From: Berberis thunbergii
Lineage: Eukaryota; Streptophyta; Magnoliopsida; Ranunculales; Berberidaceae
DNA length: 64,000 nucleotides
Assembly: GCA_003290165.1 (NCBI GenBank)
Contig: QNQO01000454.1
Span: 211,001 to 275,000, forward strand
Direction: 5' to 3'
Below the pieces are notes generated by a model. The model was given only the letters and a program-made list of their open reading frames with translations. It searched no databases and was not told where the DNA came from. Shown one piece after another: positions 11,241 through 23,510 of this stretch (within the stretch, counting starts at the first letter, position 1; every line of letters starts with the position of its first letter). The position numbers were made by a program, and so were the translations under genes.

Positions 11241-11737
11241 CTGCTGAGAGAGAGGAGCTCGCTGCTGCTTCTTCTCCTCCTCTCGAGACAGAGAAAGAGA
11301 GAGATAGGAGGCTGCTTCTTCTTCTCGAGACAGAGCTGCTTCTTCTTCTCGTGCTGCTGCTGCTTCTTGACTCGACAGAGACAGAGACTCGAGAGAGAGA
11401 GGAGAGGGAAACAGAGACATAGAGAGTGGGGGGTTTTGGTGATTCCTTAGTCCTTACGTCTCCTCCTCTTCTTTTCCAGCTTGCTGCTCCATCATCTCAA
11501 AGTCAGAGACAGAGACAAATATTTAAATTTTTATTAAATGCAATTTGAAACGGGTCCAACCTGGACCGTTTCGTTTTAAAAATAGGAACCGGGACCGGAC
11601 CGTTTTATAATGGATCCGGACCGATCCGAACCGTATAAAAAAACTCAAAATTAAAATCCGGACCGTTTTGAGCAAAACGGTTCGATTCGGTTTGAACCCG
11701 CGGATCCTCGACCCGTTTGCCCACCCCTAATAACACT

Positions 11738-12367
11738 GCATCGGCTGCTCTCAAATTTTGTCATCTACTAGGAAAAAGGGTATATCCTCATATGAAGATA
11801 ATGTTTACTATACGTTATTGAGTAACGGGGTTCTTAATTCATTTGTCATTCTATTGTTCAACTTCAAGAAAATTTGCAAAGACCAAACTTGACACAATTG
11901 GATAATGGGATTCCTAATTCATTTGTCATTCTATTATTCAGAACCTATTAAAGACCAAACCTTGACACAATTAATCACACCGACTTTATTAAATTGCAAA
12001 GGAACTCAACACACAACTAATCAAATTCCACAAAAACAGAGCAGTAAGGAAGAAAGAGCAACCCAAATAAAAATCCATCTCATGCAAACCCATCACAACA
12101 GTGATTGATAGAATCAGTGAGACATTAAACGAGATGAATCAACCGTCGTGTACCATTGAAAAAGAAAATTTTCAAACTAATTGACACCAATCCATAAAAG
12201 TTGAACCTTTATGAAAACAATATCAGTTCAAATCTAATCATCACTCAACATTCTCAATTCATACAAAATGTATATATCAAGGAGAATCAGAAAACTCACA
12301 GGATGAAATAGCAACGGAATTGCACACCCATTGCAATCATCCCACATCGTCTCGCCTGCGACTAGCC
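11738..12367. other. Intergenic spacer with a short direct duplication
   Basis: AT-rich and non-coding. A segment containing ttcatttgtcattctatt is duplicated (about 11825-11900 and 11905-11975), with 'caaagaccaaac' and 'ttgacacaatt' in both copies. Nothing else recognisable. It may include the former promoter side of the sorting-receptor gene to the right. Confidence 0.45.
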
Positions 12368-12375
12368 ATCTCGAC

Positions 12376-13317
12376 TAGGGGTGGGCATCCCATCCCGCGA
12401 TCCCGTTCCCGTCCCGATTTTTCTGGTCTTATGGGATTGAATAATTTCATCCCGATCCCGTCCCGTCCCGATTTAAAATGGATGGGATGGGATGGAGATT
12501 TTCAATCTCGCCAATCCCGTCCTGAACTAATTTATTAATATTAATTATTAACATTTTTATTTAATTATTTATTTTAAAATTGTGGATGCCCAAATCCATG
12601 GGACGACAAGGTTGGATTCGTATTCTGAGATTATGAGAGACTTCTAAGGGGAAGACTTGTTTCATAAAAAATCTTTGGGGGGTGTTTGGAATGGGCTCCT
12701 ACTCAAGACATGTTGCTTCATGGGGGTATGGTCATTGACATGGTTGTGTCGATTTTGGTAGGAGATGAAATCTGAGGATCATCTCTTTTGGGGTTTCAAC
12801 ACGTAGAGGCACTTTTTGGAGAGGTTTGGAGTCCACTGGGCATTTAGATACTTTGTGAAGGTACAATTGTCAAACATTTTCAAAGGGAAGAATGTGTTAT
12901 GTTTCCATATTCTATATGTAAAGAAATAGATGAAACTTCAGTTCAAATAAAGGTTTCAAGGTTCAAGCATCTTGTCATGGTTATGATTGCCATTTGGTGT
13001 CATTGGGTACATCACACCATAGACTAAAAGGGATCTGGTTAACAGATTTTCCAGTTAATTGTGAGATATTCATGGTTATGATACTGCATAACGAATTGAC
13101 AATAAATCACTGCCGTGTTCTATGATACAGTGTTCTATGATATTGCTTCAAATTTTGTTTGTACTGAGTGTAGAAACTCATTATTTACAGTTTATCACTT
13201 CTTGAATGTTGCTTCAAATTATTTACAGATTACAGGTATATATTGCTTCAAATTTTTTGGATATTGCTTCAAATTTTTTGGATGCCACTGATCACGTCAC
13301 GTCCCGTGCCACTCCTA
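12376..13317. mobile_element. Second non-autonomous hAT element, 942 bp
   Basis: Left end TAGGGGTGGGCAT, right end TGCCACTCCTA (a decayed copy of TGCCCACCCCTA), with a perfect 8-bp target duplication ATCTCGAC (12368-12375 and 13318-13325). The left sub-terminal part is rich in 'atcccgtcccg', the kind of motif that binds hAT transposase. The interior is AT-rich, with a triplicated 'attgcttcaaatttttt' near 13200-13280 and no coding frame. It sits just upstream of the sorting-receptor remnant, so it probably landed in that gene's 5' region. Confidence 0.85.
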
Positions 13318-13464
13318 ATCTCGACTTCTTTAAGAGACGTCACAGCTCATCCCATCACCACGACATAACCATAGAGACCTCGCCATATTGCATCTCTTCT
13401 GCAGCCACATAAGTAGCTACACACACAGACCAAATACCTCACCTCTCTCATCATCACCTCAAAT

Positions 13465-16400
13465 ATGTCTATCGCAAGGAGAGAACCATCTCGCCAGACC
13501 ACACCACATCGCCAGAAAGTTCTCACGATCTCCCTCGCCTTCGTCGCCGCCGAAGAGGATAAGAGGAAGAGACTCTTCCTGTTGCACAAGAGAAAGAATA
13601 AAGGAGGGTTTGCAATTGGGAATTTTGGGATTCCTGATTATGGAGGAACATGATAGGTGCGGTTGTTTACCCCACCAAGTCCACAAATGGTTGTGATCCT
13701 AACATCCCTTTCAAAGCCAACCTTCTCGGCCTGCAATTCTTCTTCTTGATCGTGGAGGTTCGTTGCTTTGTTTTATAACTCTATATTTATTAGTGATTGA
13801 TCATTCTGGTTTGTGTTTTGATTCAATATCATGAAATCTTCAGTAATGGGGCATATCTTATTTAATCAGTTAGTGAAATTGAGTTTTTTCATAATTGAGT
13901 TGCTTCCAATTCATGTTTTGAATAAATCTCATTATATTGAGGTGTTTATAATCATGAATTGCTTCTGAGTGATCTTTTGAATCAATATCATGCAATCTTC
14001 ATTATTGGCATTTATTGTTTCATATTTATTGCATGTCTTTTGGTGGAACTGACGTGCCCTCGATCATCTATTGCTTCTGAGTGTCTTTTGAATATATATC
14101 CACAAAATATTCAGTAATGGGAATATATATATATTTTTTTCCATTTCTGTCTCGTAAGTTAAACTGAGGTGTTTCCAGTGATGGACCGGTTTATTTTCTA
14201 ATCACTGTAATGGTGTTATGCATTCTTCATCCTCTAGTAATATGTATTCTTCAGGTTCATTATTTTGAATCCTTAATTATTAGTAAAAATAATGTTGTTT
14301 AAAAGTGAATAGATCTCCTTTGAGTTCTCTTTGATTTCTTTGTGAGTCTGCAGTATATGGTAAGTACTAGTAAAAGCAAGGATTTTTTCATAAAATCGAT
14401 ATGGGTTTGTTTTAGATTTTCTCCTATCATCTTATTTTGTGAGAATTTCTTAAGTACCAGTAAAAAAGAAAGCTTTTTCAATTATGGATAGACGTTCATT
14501 TGGGGCAATCCATTAAACTGTTATACTTTTGAGTCTTAATGCTTTATCCTAACTGTAATCTCTGTTTCTCACTTGGATGGTTGGTCCTTCTTAATGATGT
14601 CTAGACTTATTTTGATATTGGGTATTAAACTTGTTTACTTTTTACATTCTAGAGTGCTACTGTCGCCTTGAAGGTTTGGAATGCTCACAGGCCAGAGTAG
14701 CTGCTGTTTTGGTTGCTGATAACTTAGATGAACCTTAGATAACGATGGATTCATCAGAGGAAAGTGCTGATTCAGCTGCATATATTGAAAGGATTAAAAT
14801 TCCTTCAGCTTTAATAGATCACTCCTTTGGGGATAGCTTGAAGAAAGCTTCCTCAAGGGCGAAAACGTCATGATAAAATTAGACTGGACAGAGTCAGTGC
14901 CCATCCTGATGAGAGGGTTAAGTATGAGCTCTGGACAAACAGTAATGATGAATGTGGGATACGTTGCAATGAGCAGATGAATTATGTTAAGAATTTCAAG
15001 GGTCCTGCTCAGATTCTCGAGAATGGGGGTTATACGCAGTTCACTCCACACTATATAACTTGGTACTGTCCTGAGGCCTATATTCTTAGCAAGCAATGCA
15101 AGTCTCAGTGCATAAATCATGGGAGGTACTGTGCACCTGATCCTGAGCAAAACTTTGCAGAGGGTTATGAAGGGAAGGATGTGGTTTTTGAGAACTTAAG
15201 GCAACTTTGTGTGCACAGAGTGGCCAATGAGACCAATCGCTCTGGGTTTGGTGGGATTTTGTGACAGATTTCCATATCAGGTGTTCAATGAAACAAAAGA
15301 GATATAGCAAGGAATGTGCTGAGGACATCTTAAAATCGCTTGGTGAATATGACCATTTAGAGTCCTTTGAGTTGAGTTGTATTCCTTTCCCTCTCTCTTG
15401 GGCTTACATCTGATGCTTCTAACATTGTCCACCAGATTTACCAGTTGAAAAGATTAAAGAATGCATGGGTGATCCTGAGGCTGATGTGGAGAACCCAGTC
15501 TGAAGACTGAGCAAGCTCTCCAGGTAATCTCGTTCTACATGTAAATTAGTGCCCATAAATTTTTTTATGTGCATTCTTCAATTCTTTTTTCTATGTGTGT
15601 GATATGTAGGTTGGTCGAGGTTCTCGTGGGAATGTGACCATCTTGCCAACTCTTGTTATTAATAATGTCCAGTATCGAGGTTTATATGCATCATTTTCTA
15701 GTTTGAATTATTATGAGCATGTTATATCTGGTGCACCAAGATGGTGTTTGACCATTATCTGAAAAACTGGTTCTTTGTTTATTTTTCTTGCCCTGATTTT
15801 GTTACTCGGATGGTTTTGGTACCAATATTAGCCAATTTCTTATGGATTCATAGTTGGTAGTTTTGTACAGGATGCTGTTATACAGTTCTTCTTTGCATGT
15901 TCATTAATAATGTTGTGCTACTTATACGGTTATACTCATCTTTCAAATTATCATTCATCAACACATTCTACTTGCCAAGGCCCTTGGTTGTTATATTGAG
16001 AATGAATTCTGTTGTGATGTCATCAGTATGATTAACACCGTTCTTTCACATTTTCTGAAGGAAAACTTGAGAGAACTTCCGTACTGAAGGCTATATGTGC
16101 AGGCTTTAGGAGACAACTGATCCTCCGGTTTGTTTGAGTGGAGGTTGGTGCCAAGTTCTGTTCCAGATGTATTGGTCACTGAAGCTCTTGACATGTTTTT
16201 TTCAAATTGACATTCTGTCGTTCTTTCTACTTGTATAGATCTTGAGACCAACGAGTGCCTTGATAGGAATGGTGGTTGTTGGATTGATACAAATATAAAA
16301 TAACAGCTTGCAAGGTATTCTATAGAGATCATGTTGGGTATCCTTTGATGGAACCTTTCTGTATGGTTTATGGTCTTATTCCATTCTCAATTGACACTAA

Positions 16401-19000
16401 TTTATAGATTATTTTTCTTTGTGTAGGACACTTTCAGGGCAGAGTCTGTAAGTGTCCGCTCGTCAACGGTGTTCAGTATCATGGAGATGATTATGCTGCT
16501 TGTGAAGGTATAACTTTAATTTCCGTTTGCGTGCTCCATACTTGAAAATAATATAACCACGTGGCCAGGTGGGATATGCAGGATTCAATGAGAATAGTGG
16601 CATTGAACATAGATACTGTTACTACATTAAGAAACTCCTATTTTCTGTTGATAGAATAAATATTTACCTCCGTTGAGCATAGATTCTTAATCCATGTAAT
16701 AGAAACTAAAATTACAAAATGATAACCTCAACCAGTTATGAATTATATTACGACCTACTAATTCTAGTCCTTCAATGTAGAAGTGGTTTTTCCTAAAATT
16801 GTATAGCTCATTTTTTACCATCGTTCAAAGTTCCCTCTCAGATTTGACCAATACTTATTGAGTTTTCAACCACCAAACCAAAACATCATAATGTAATGAA
16901 TCCATAATTAAACTGCAATTTTTAATTTATTTTGACTATGTAACAATGACATGGATATGGGTGTATGAAGTATCGGACACGTCGTCAAGAAAAACACAAT
17001 GCGAGATACACTAGGGGACACACTTGTATATTTTAGTAGTATTTACTTTTAATAAATTTTGAACTACTAGTCATTTTCATTCACTAGTAGGTCGAATTGT
17101 TATTTTCATTCACTTGCAGATCAGAATTGCTACTCATGTAGTACTAACTTGCCATAATATGCTTGTAATATTAGTATAGAATTGAAACTTTTCAAAGATA
17201 TGTGAAAAGGTCGATAATCTACGCATGGATTTTCTGAAGGAGTATCCGACACGATACATGTTGATGCATTTTTTTTGGTAGAATAGAGTGTTGTTACATA
17301 GATTTTGGAGAAATGTGCAAAATATTTCCTGAAATTTGGGCCAAATATTAGCTTAGGTAACAAATTATTGATATTTTTTTGGTGGAGTATGGACATTTCT
17401 TATTTAGATGTTCAGTATGAAGAGGCTATGCCATGCAATATTGAGTTTTAGGTGATTATCTTCTGAATAGATATTCTTACCAGTTAGAGCTCATGGGGCT
17501 TCCCAAGCATATGTAAAACCATACCTTTATCCATTCAGTAGATTTACTTGTGTTATTCTCGGATTTGAAGGTATTGGACCATAGCTATTCTTATCAGTTA
17601 GAACTTATGGGGCATCCAAGCATATGTAATGCCCATAAACTTATCATTCAGTAGATTTACTTGTGTTATTCTCATTTTTTTCAGCTATTGGACCTGCGAG
17701 ATGTACAATGAATAATGGAGGTTGCTGGTCAGAAATTAGAAATGGACAGACGTTTTCAGCTTGCTCAGTTCTGTCTCGTTATCCCTTATTTGGTCTTCAC
17801 TTAAGTTCCTAGCTGTCATTTGTTTTTTATATTTCCCATATGAATTAACATCTATCTCTTCATCTTTCCTTACCTTACCATTTTCTTTGATGTTCTATAT
17901 GAGAAGGAATCTGAGTTGACGGGATGTCATTGCCATTTGGTTTCCATGGGATGGTCGGCTATGTGCAGGTACTTATACCTAAATCTTCAGATTTCAAAAT
18001 ATTGTATTACCCTCAAACCTTTTTGACCATTTTTTCCTTTTTGACTCTGCAATAGACGTTGATGAATGCAAGGATGGTCTATTTTGCCAATGTGATGGTT
18101 GCACTTGTAAGAACAAATTGGATGGATATGACTGCAAGTGCAAAGGGCACCTTCTGTACATTCAGGAGCAGGACACTTGTATGGGTAAGGCTACAATTAG
18201 TTGGTTTTAGAAATGGGAGGAAAAAGCTAGAGTATTGCCCTGTTTTCCTTCTGATTTTCAGTTAGCCATTGTCTAAAAAAGGCATAATTATTCATCTAGT
18301 TTTAAATTGTGTGGCGGTCAATATGAGCTATAAGTCGTGGAAGCTTACACTTATTTCTTTGTCCGCCATCAATTTCCGATCATTGTTTCTTAATGCCCAT
18401 ATAACTCTGTTAGACATATTTATAACCACAAGTTCAGATTATAATGTGAACTCCCACAAATTATTTTAACTAATTCAATAAACATTGAAACCATGAACAC
18501 TATAATTGGATAATGCTTGGTCAGATTCTTAACCATCTCAGGTATTTATGTGACAAGGAAATGATGTGTTATGCTATACATTTTATTTGTTGTTCTTCAA
18601 ATGTAGCTTTAGCGTTTCCCTTTTAATAAGCATCAATAGACAGAGGGATAAATTCATTCTGTTGCAAATGTTGTTCGACACTTCTGTATTATTTGTTTTA
18701 TATTAACAATATGTCAAAATTTGGATGGTTCCTTACATTCCTGGTCCTTGCTGGAGTAATTGGTACAGGCTTAGCGGGCTATATATTCTACAAATATAGA
18801 CTTCGGGTAAGGAAAACCACTAAAATGTTTCATATTTCCCCATATTTGGCAGATGTTTGTTTATTTTTTTTTTTTTGGTTAATATTTTGCAGTCTTACAT
18901 GGAGTCAGAGATCATGGCTATCATGTCACAATACATGCCCCTTGACACCAGCAGCAGACTGAGGTCGAACCCCTTGGATCAAGTCCATCAGTATATTTAG
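13465..19000 (+). pseudogene. Decayed vacuolar sorting receptor (VSR/BP-80) gene
   Basis: Type I membrane receptors of this family carry soluble cargo from Golgi to vacuole. Exon pieces run in the correct order. 13465-13757: AIGNFGIPDYGGT and GAVVYP (PA-domain start). 14653-15340: VLVADNLDEP, then [38 protein letters not shown]. 15435-15523: LPVEKIKECMGDPEAD. 15610-15679: [13 protein letters not shown]. 16061-16143, 16239-16314 (ETNECLDRNGGCW) and 16427-16507. 17685-17768 and 17905-17969. 18057-18184: an EGF-like repeat, DVDECKDGLFCQCDGC. 18714-18806: the membrane span. 18893-18960: the cytosolic tail, with YMPL of the sorting motif. It is broken by a TAG in 'NLDEP*ITMDSS', by frameshifts near 13650, 14665, 14850, 15250, 15505 and 16110, and by a lost donor near 17768. 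Confidence 0.9.
16508..17684. other. Intron of the sorting-receptor remnant, AT-rich
   Basis: The span between two recognisable VSR exons. It is larger than its neighbours and may hold a small insertion. A 'ttatcagttagaacttatgggg…catccaagcatatgtaa'-type segment of about 110 bp occurs twice in tandem (about 17470-17570 and 17585-17680). 'cggacacgtcgtc' near 16975 resembles degenerate tandem 'gacacgtgtc' sequence also seen near 36060-36180 and 36530. Confidence 0.5.
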
Positions 19001-19362
19001 GTATTTCCCCTTTTTTTTTTTTTTTTAAAGAAGAAAATTTTCTTCCCTTATATTCAATCGTTTTCCTTTTGTTTCTTAGAATTTGCTTGTATTATTTCAT
19101 ATGGTTATAGGTGTTATAGCAACAGAGTAGCAGCAAGTCTGAGATTAAGTAGAGGAAAATCTCGTCAGATGGATGAAGAGACTCCTGATTGAATCTTCAG
19201 ATAGGTTGAGCAAGCTCTTCTCTTCATCATGAAACCAACTTTTACCTAACATTTAGCAAACCATTGTAAATATTCCGCTTATGGAAAACACCCGAAGCCT
19301 CGTCTCAGGTCCACTTTCCTCGTTCGCTCTTTTGTTTTGTTTAAGAGAATTTTGTTCTTTGT

Positions 19363-20180
19363 AGATCATCATCATCATCATACCATCAAAGCCCATTCCT
19401 GAGATTTTCGGGGTCGGCTACATGGATTTTGGTCCTCCAAGCAATGCGATTTTCCTACATTTCCTCACCTAATCCAAGCTCAATGATATCTTCATTTACC
19501 GTCTTCATCCAAGTTTTCAATGGTCGTCCCCTCCGTTTACACCCTCCATTAACTTGTCAATCTAAACATTTTCTAATTGGCGCCGTGCTTGGTCTCCTCC
19601 GCACATGACCAAACCAAGTTAAACGTCTTTCTCTAATTTTTTCCTCTATGGGCGCTACACCTAAGTATCTCCTAATTCTTTCATTTCTAATTTTATCCTT
19701 ACGAGTTTTACCACAAATTCACCTTAACATACACATTTCTGCTACTGCCATCCTATGCGTATGTTGTCCCGTAGTGGCCCAACTTTCTGAACCGTATAGC
19801 ATGACTGGTCGAACAATTGTCTTATAGCATTCCCCTTTTAGCTTTGTAGACATCCTTCTATCGCATAATACTCCTGACGCCATTCGCCATTTCAACCAAC
19901 CAACTTTAATCCTGTGGTCTACATCTGCTCCAATAGCCCCATTTTTTTGAATTATAGACCCTATATATCGAAAAGCCTCACACTCCGGGACCTCGACACC
20001 TTCGATCTCAATTGCATTACTTCTCCCTCTTGGTTCACATCCAAAGTTGCACACTAGATACTCCGTCTTCGAACGGCTAATTCTAAAACCTTTACTCTCT
20101 AAAGCCTCCCGCCACTTCACTAATTTCTGACCTAAACCTGCACTAGTCTCATCCATTAAGACAATATCATCTGCAAATAA

Positions 20181-20182
<2 letters not shown>
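19363..20182 (-). mobile_element. RTE-type LINE, 3' part
   Basis: The minus-strand frame 19719-20182 begins with the RT box LFADDIVLMDE and continues FRISRSKTEYLVC, EAFRYIGSIIQ, YKTIVRPVMLYGSE, typical of RTE-clade LINEs. The element's 3' end lies at 19363-19380 in short atc/tga repeats (tcatcatcatcat on the plus strand), the usual tail of RTE elements instead of poly(A). The 3' UTR-like part has frameshifts. Its upstream RT continues at 21805, on the far side of an L1 insertion. The 5' part is missing, as is common for LINEs. Confidence 0.85.
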
Positions 20183-20220
<38 letters not shown>

Positions 20221-21804
20221 AAAGGCAAGCGTGGGTAGTAAATGGCTCCCAGACCACTAAAAGAAAGAAAAATAACAATTACATTCGCATATACTTTCTA
20301 CCACTTGCATCCTCAAAAATGATTTTTTTTAGGTCCTCCGCAAAGGAGCTAGGAGTTACCTCTATAAACTCAGCATTTGGCATTAAACTAGCGAGCTTGT
20401 CAGCTGCCCTTATTTGTTTTCTCGCATGACATGGATTTACCTTACAGTCCTCGAACTCTTGCAGCAGCTTTTTGATCCGTTCTTGTCGAGTGCTTTAGCT
20501 TCCCATGAGGAGGCTTGGTTGTGGTGATGTATTGAACCGCATTTGCTGATCTATGCAGACGATCAGCTTGTGGTAATTGCCCTGCTTTGCATTTTTAGTC
20601 CCATTTCCACTCCTTGAAGCTCATGAAGAAGCACAGACTGTCCTCGTTGGGAGCCGAAGCTGCTGCCAGAACAGTCCCCGAATGGTCTCTAATTAGAGCT
20701 CCATACCCACCTTTTGTTCCCACCAAGGATCCATCCGAGTGAACTGTTACCCATCCTGTTCGGGCCTGTGCCAGGTGTGCCACGTGCTGGATGTAACTTG
20801 AAATTGATCTGTATACTCCATTTATCAAAGAAGCTCCTTGCTTGTATAGTATCCTCCACCGTTGGCTCCAATACAATAACTCGTAATCGAACATCTGCAA
20901 TTATCTTTGCTGTGATGTCTGTCTGGGACAGCAGCTTGTGCTCAAATATTCTCCTGTTTCGCTCCATCAGATGTGGTATAGAGTGCATTAAGAACAAGTT
21001 TTTTACCATAGAGCTGGAATTGGTCCCTGCGAAACCTCTGACTGCACCATTGTAGCTCCTCCACCCAGCCTAGAGGCCGGTGTTGTACCCCATGAGCTGC
21101 ACATAGGACCATATCGGTCTAGCATAACTTACACCTGAAGAAGAGGTGTTCTTTCATTTTCAGGTTCCCTTGTGGCATAGACAGCAAATGGAGTTTTGCA
21201 GCTGCTTCCATTTCTGAAGCTTGTCTTGTGTTTTAAACTGTTGTTCATAGCCAGCCATCCAATAAAACTATGTCTAGGTATTCTCCCTTTGAACCAAGCA
21301 AGCTTTGTCCAAGGAAGAATAGGGTTCTTGTTCCTGACAGGCATTATACGCACTTCTTACTGGAGTATTCCCATCAGTGCCTCCCTTCCAACCACCTCAT
21401 CCTCGTAATTGCAATCTATTTCAACTGCCTGGAGGTCCTCAATGATTCCGTAACTGTAGGCTGATCTGCAACTCGAATAGACCACTTCCCTTGTCTGATA
21501 AGGCACTAACCTTGGCATTTTATTGAAGAGAGAGTGATATGTAAGATGTTGGGGAAAGTGCTCCATCAGAATCCCCTTAGGATGCCAGGGGTCCTTCCAT
21601 AAGGACGTGTTCCTGCCATTACCAATGGCATAAGTGATCAACTTACTTGCCTGCTGCCTACATTTGAGGATGCTTCTCCAGCACCATGATGCGTCTTGAG
21701 GTATGCCCATATCCAAAGTCCCTACCTCTGAGAAGATGTTCTTTATCCACTGTACCCATAGAGTATCCTTGTTCGCAGCAATCTCCATATGTGCCTGATC
21801 ATGG
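20183..21804 (-). mobile_element. 5'-truncated L1-type LINE inserted into the RTE element
   Basis: Read on the minus strand, it ends in a 36-base poly(A) (T run 20184-20219) and is flanked by a 12-bp target duplication CTGCAAATAACA (20171-20182 and 21805-21816), the hallmark of target-primed insertion. It encodes, with frame breaks, an RT zinc-binding domain at about 21129-21353 (WTKLAWFKGRIPRHSF, WLAMNNSLKHKT), and an RNase H-like domain at about 20595-20760 (WVTVHSDGSL, GGYGALIRD). The RT catalytic core is lost to 5' truncation. The RNase H end marks it as a plant L1. Confidence 0.88.
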
Positions 21805-21985
21805 CTGCAAATAACATGCACCAAGGTACATCTTCTTGCACATTCCCGTCAACTCATCCATGACCAAATCAAAGAGATATGGACTTAACGCCGACCCTTG
21901 ATGTAGTTCTACTGTCACTGAAATTCACTAGACATCCCACCTACTGAGCAAACACTTGTTACAACATAAAAATTTCTGCAGATGC
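21805..21985 (-). pseudogene. RTE LINE reverse transcriptase, upstream piece
   Basis: The minus strand encodes TVELHQGSALSPYLFDLVMDEL and then DVPWC, the RT block that directly precedes the FADD box found at 20160-20182. The two halves match across the L1 insertion and its target duplication. Similarity fades beyond about 21985, where the RTE copy appears truncated. Confidence 0.82.
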
Positions 21986-22483
21986 AAATAAATTTTAAGT
22001 AAACTAGGTGGAATTACACGAGTTGTAATGGAATAAGCAAACAATTACTGTTCAAAAGAAAATAAAAAATGATTTTGGTGCTTGAATTGTTCAGTCATAG
22101 GTGAAAAAAACTGCCAAATACGGTATTGTAGGATCCATGGCTGGTGTTAAGGTCCAGGTTACCTTACAATTTATTCATGTCATAATAATTTTTACAAGTT
22201 GACAATTGATATGAAATTGGTGATAAATCAGAAGAAAGCAAAGGAGTTATAACTATTAGCTTTTATCTGATCAGCGATTGATTATTGAAGATCAAACCTT
22301 TCTGTGTTGAATTATTTGGATTTGAACTTAGTAGATAGGGTTTGAAGTTTCAATCAACTTGTTAAAGTCTGATGCAAAGACTTTGACTAACTTCTGCCTA
22401 TTATTTTCAGCCACTGAACCTCGACTCCTTTTATCCTTTTTCTTCTTCATCTTCTCCAACTACTCATCATCCATCGCTGCAAC
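21986..22483. other. Spacer upstream of the CRK remnant
   Basis: AT-rich, no gene seen. It may contain the CRK promoter; no specific element is claimed. Confidence 0.4.
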
Positions 22484-23018
22484 CATGCAATCAGACACAA
22501 CTCCTTCACTTCTCTCTTCATGTCTTCTTCTTCTTCTTCTTCTCCTCTCTCTTCTGTCTTATGTCGCGAAAGCACAAGATCATCATCCTCTGTGGACTTT
22601 CTGCAACTCTGATTACAACTACACCCAAGAACTCCATACCAATCCAATCTAATCTCACCCTCACTTCTCTAGCCTCAAAATGGGTTCTATATGACAACTT
22701 CAGGCACCAATTACCTTAACACAGTCTACGGCTTACTTCAATGTAGAGGAGACATTTCTTCCCAAGACTGTCAAAATTGTGCAAACACCTCTGTGCTAGA
22801 GATCACCAAACGATGTCCAAATCAAAGGCAAGCTTTGATATTCTATGATAAGTGCATGTTACACTATGCCAACTTCCGGTTCTTTGGTAGACAACAGTTG
22901 TATCTTTATGATCTGCCTAACAAACGAAACAACTCGAACCCAGTTTTGTTTAACAGGCAGCTAGTAGACTTGATGACAAATCTTTCTTCCAGAGCAGCTT
23001 CTGATGCTTCCAAGTTCT

Positions 23019-23476
23019 TGTTAGGCCCCCTATTAGACTTACCTATACAAGGAGAAGGAAGGCTATTGATAAGGAAGCATGTTAGTGTTCTGTGACTGCC
23101 AGTAAGGTGCTCAGTTAGGTGCTCTGTTTACATAACAACTTCTGTTAGTTTTTCTGTTAGTAAGGATGCTATAAATAAGAGACTAGAGGTAGACAGAAAA
23201 AGGCATTGATTGATTTTGTAAGAAAGTATTACATAGAGCTTGTGCTCTAGGAGAGTAGCCTTCTCGAATTGGCTTGTTACATAACTCAGATTACAATTCA
23301 TTTCTATTGAATACAACTCTTCCTTGAATCTATCTCTAGCAGAATATCTGACATTGTAGTCTGTTTTCTTCAATCTCAGAAATTCTTGAATGTAAACTGA
23401 GCTTTGGGTTGAATTGTATTGTTTCTGTGAGTTGAAATCTGCAGGAAAGAAGATAAATCCAAGTCAGATCTTATCA
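23019..23476 (+). repeat. 5' LTR of the chromovirus
   Basis: Starts TGTTAGGCCC and ends CTTATCA. It differs from the 3' LTR by g/t at 'ctgtta(g/t)taagg', one T in a T run and one G in a G run. Confidence 0.95.
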
Positions 23477-23478
23477 AT

Positions 23479-23490
23479 TGGTATCAGAGC
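23479..23490 (+). promoter_or_regulatory. Primer binding site of the chromovirus
   Basis: TGGTATCAGAGC two bases after the 5' LTR; initiator-Met type. Confidence 0.9.
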
Positions 23491-23510
23491 ATCCTCGAAT
23501 CCTTGTGGTA

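Larger units (their letters stand above)
10025..11729. mobile_element. Non-autonomous hAT transposon carrying a DnaJ exon
   Basis: Terminal inverted repeats TAGGGGTGGGCA at the left and TGCCCACCCCTA at the right, flanked by a perfect 8-bp duplication ATAACACT (10017-10024 and 11730-11737). Both are diagnostic of hAT elements. The ends carry GC-rich sub-terminal repeats (ccggtccgg, aaacggtccgg). There is no transposase. The middle holds one exon of a type I DnaJ gene on the minus strand, and a set of tandemly shuffled 'catacaaaagagatccat' repeats (10680-11230). Length 1705 bp. The perfect TSD argues for a fairly recent insertion. Confidence 0.9.

Noticed and set aside
11178..11420. Ser/Glu-rich minus-strand frame in the first hAT
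   Set aside because: Low-complexity 'gagaga/gctgctgc' sequence.
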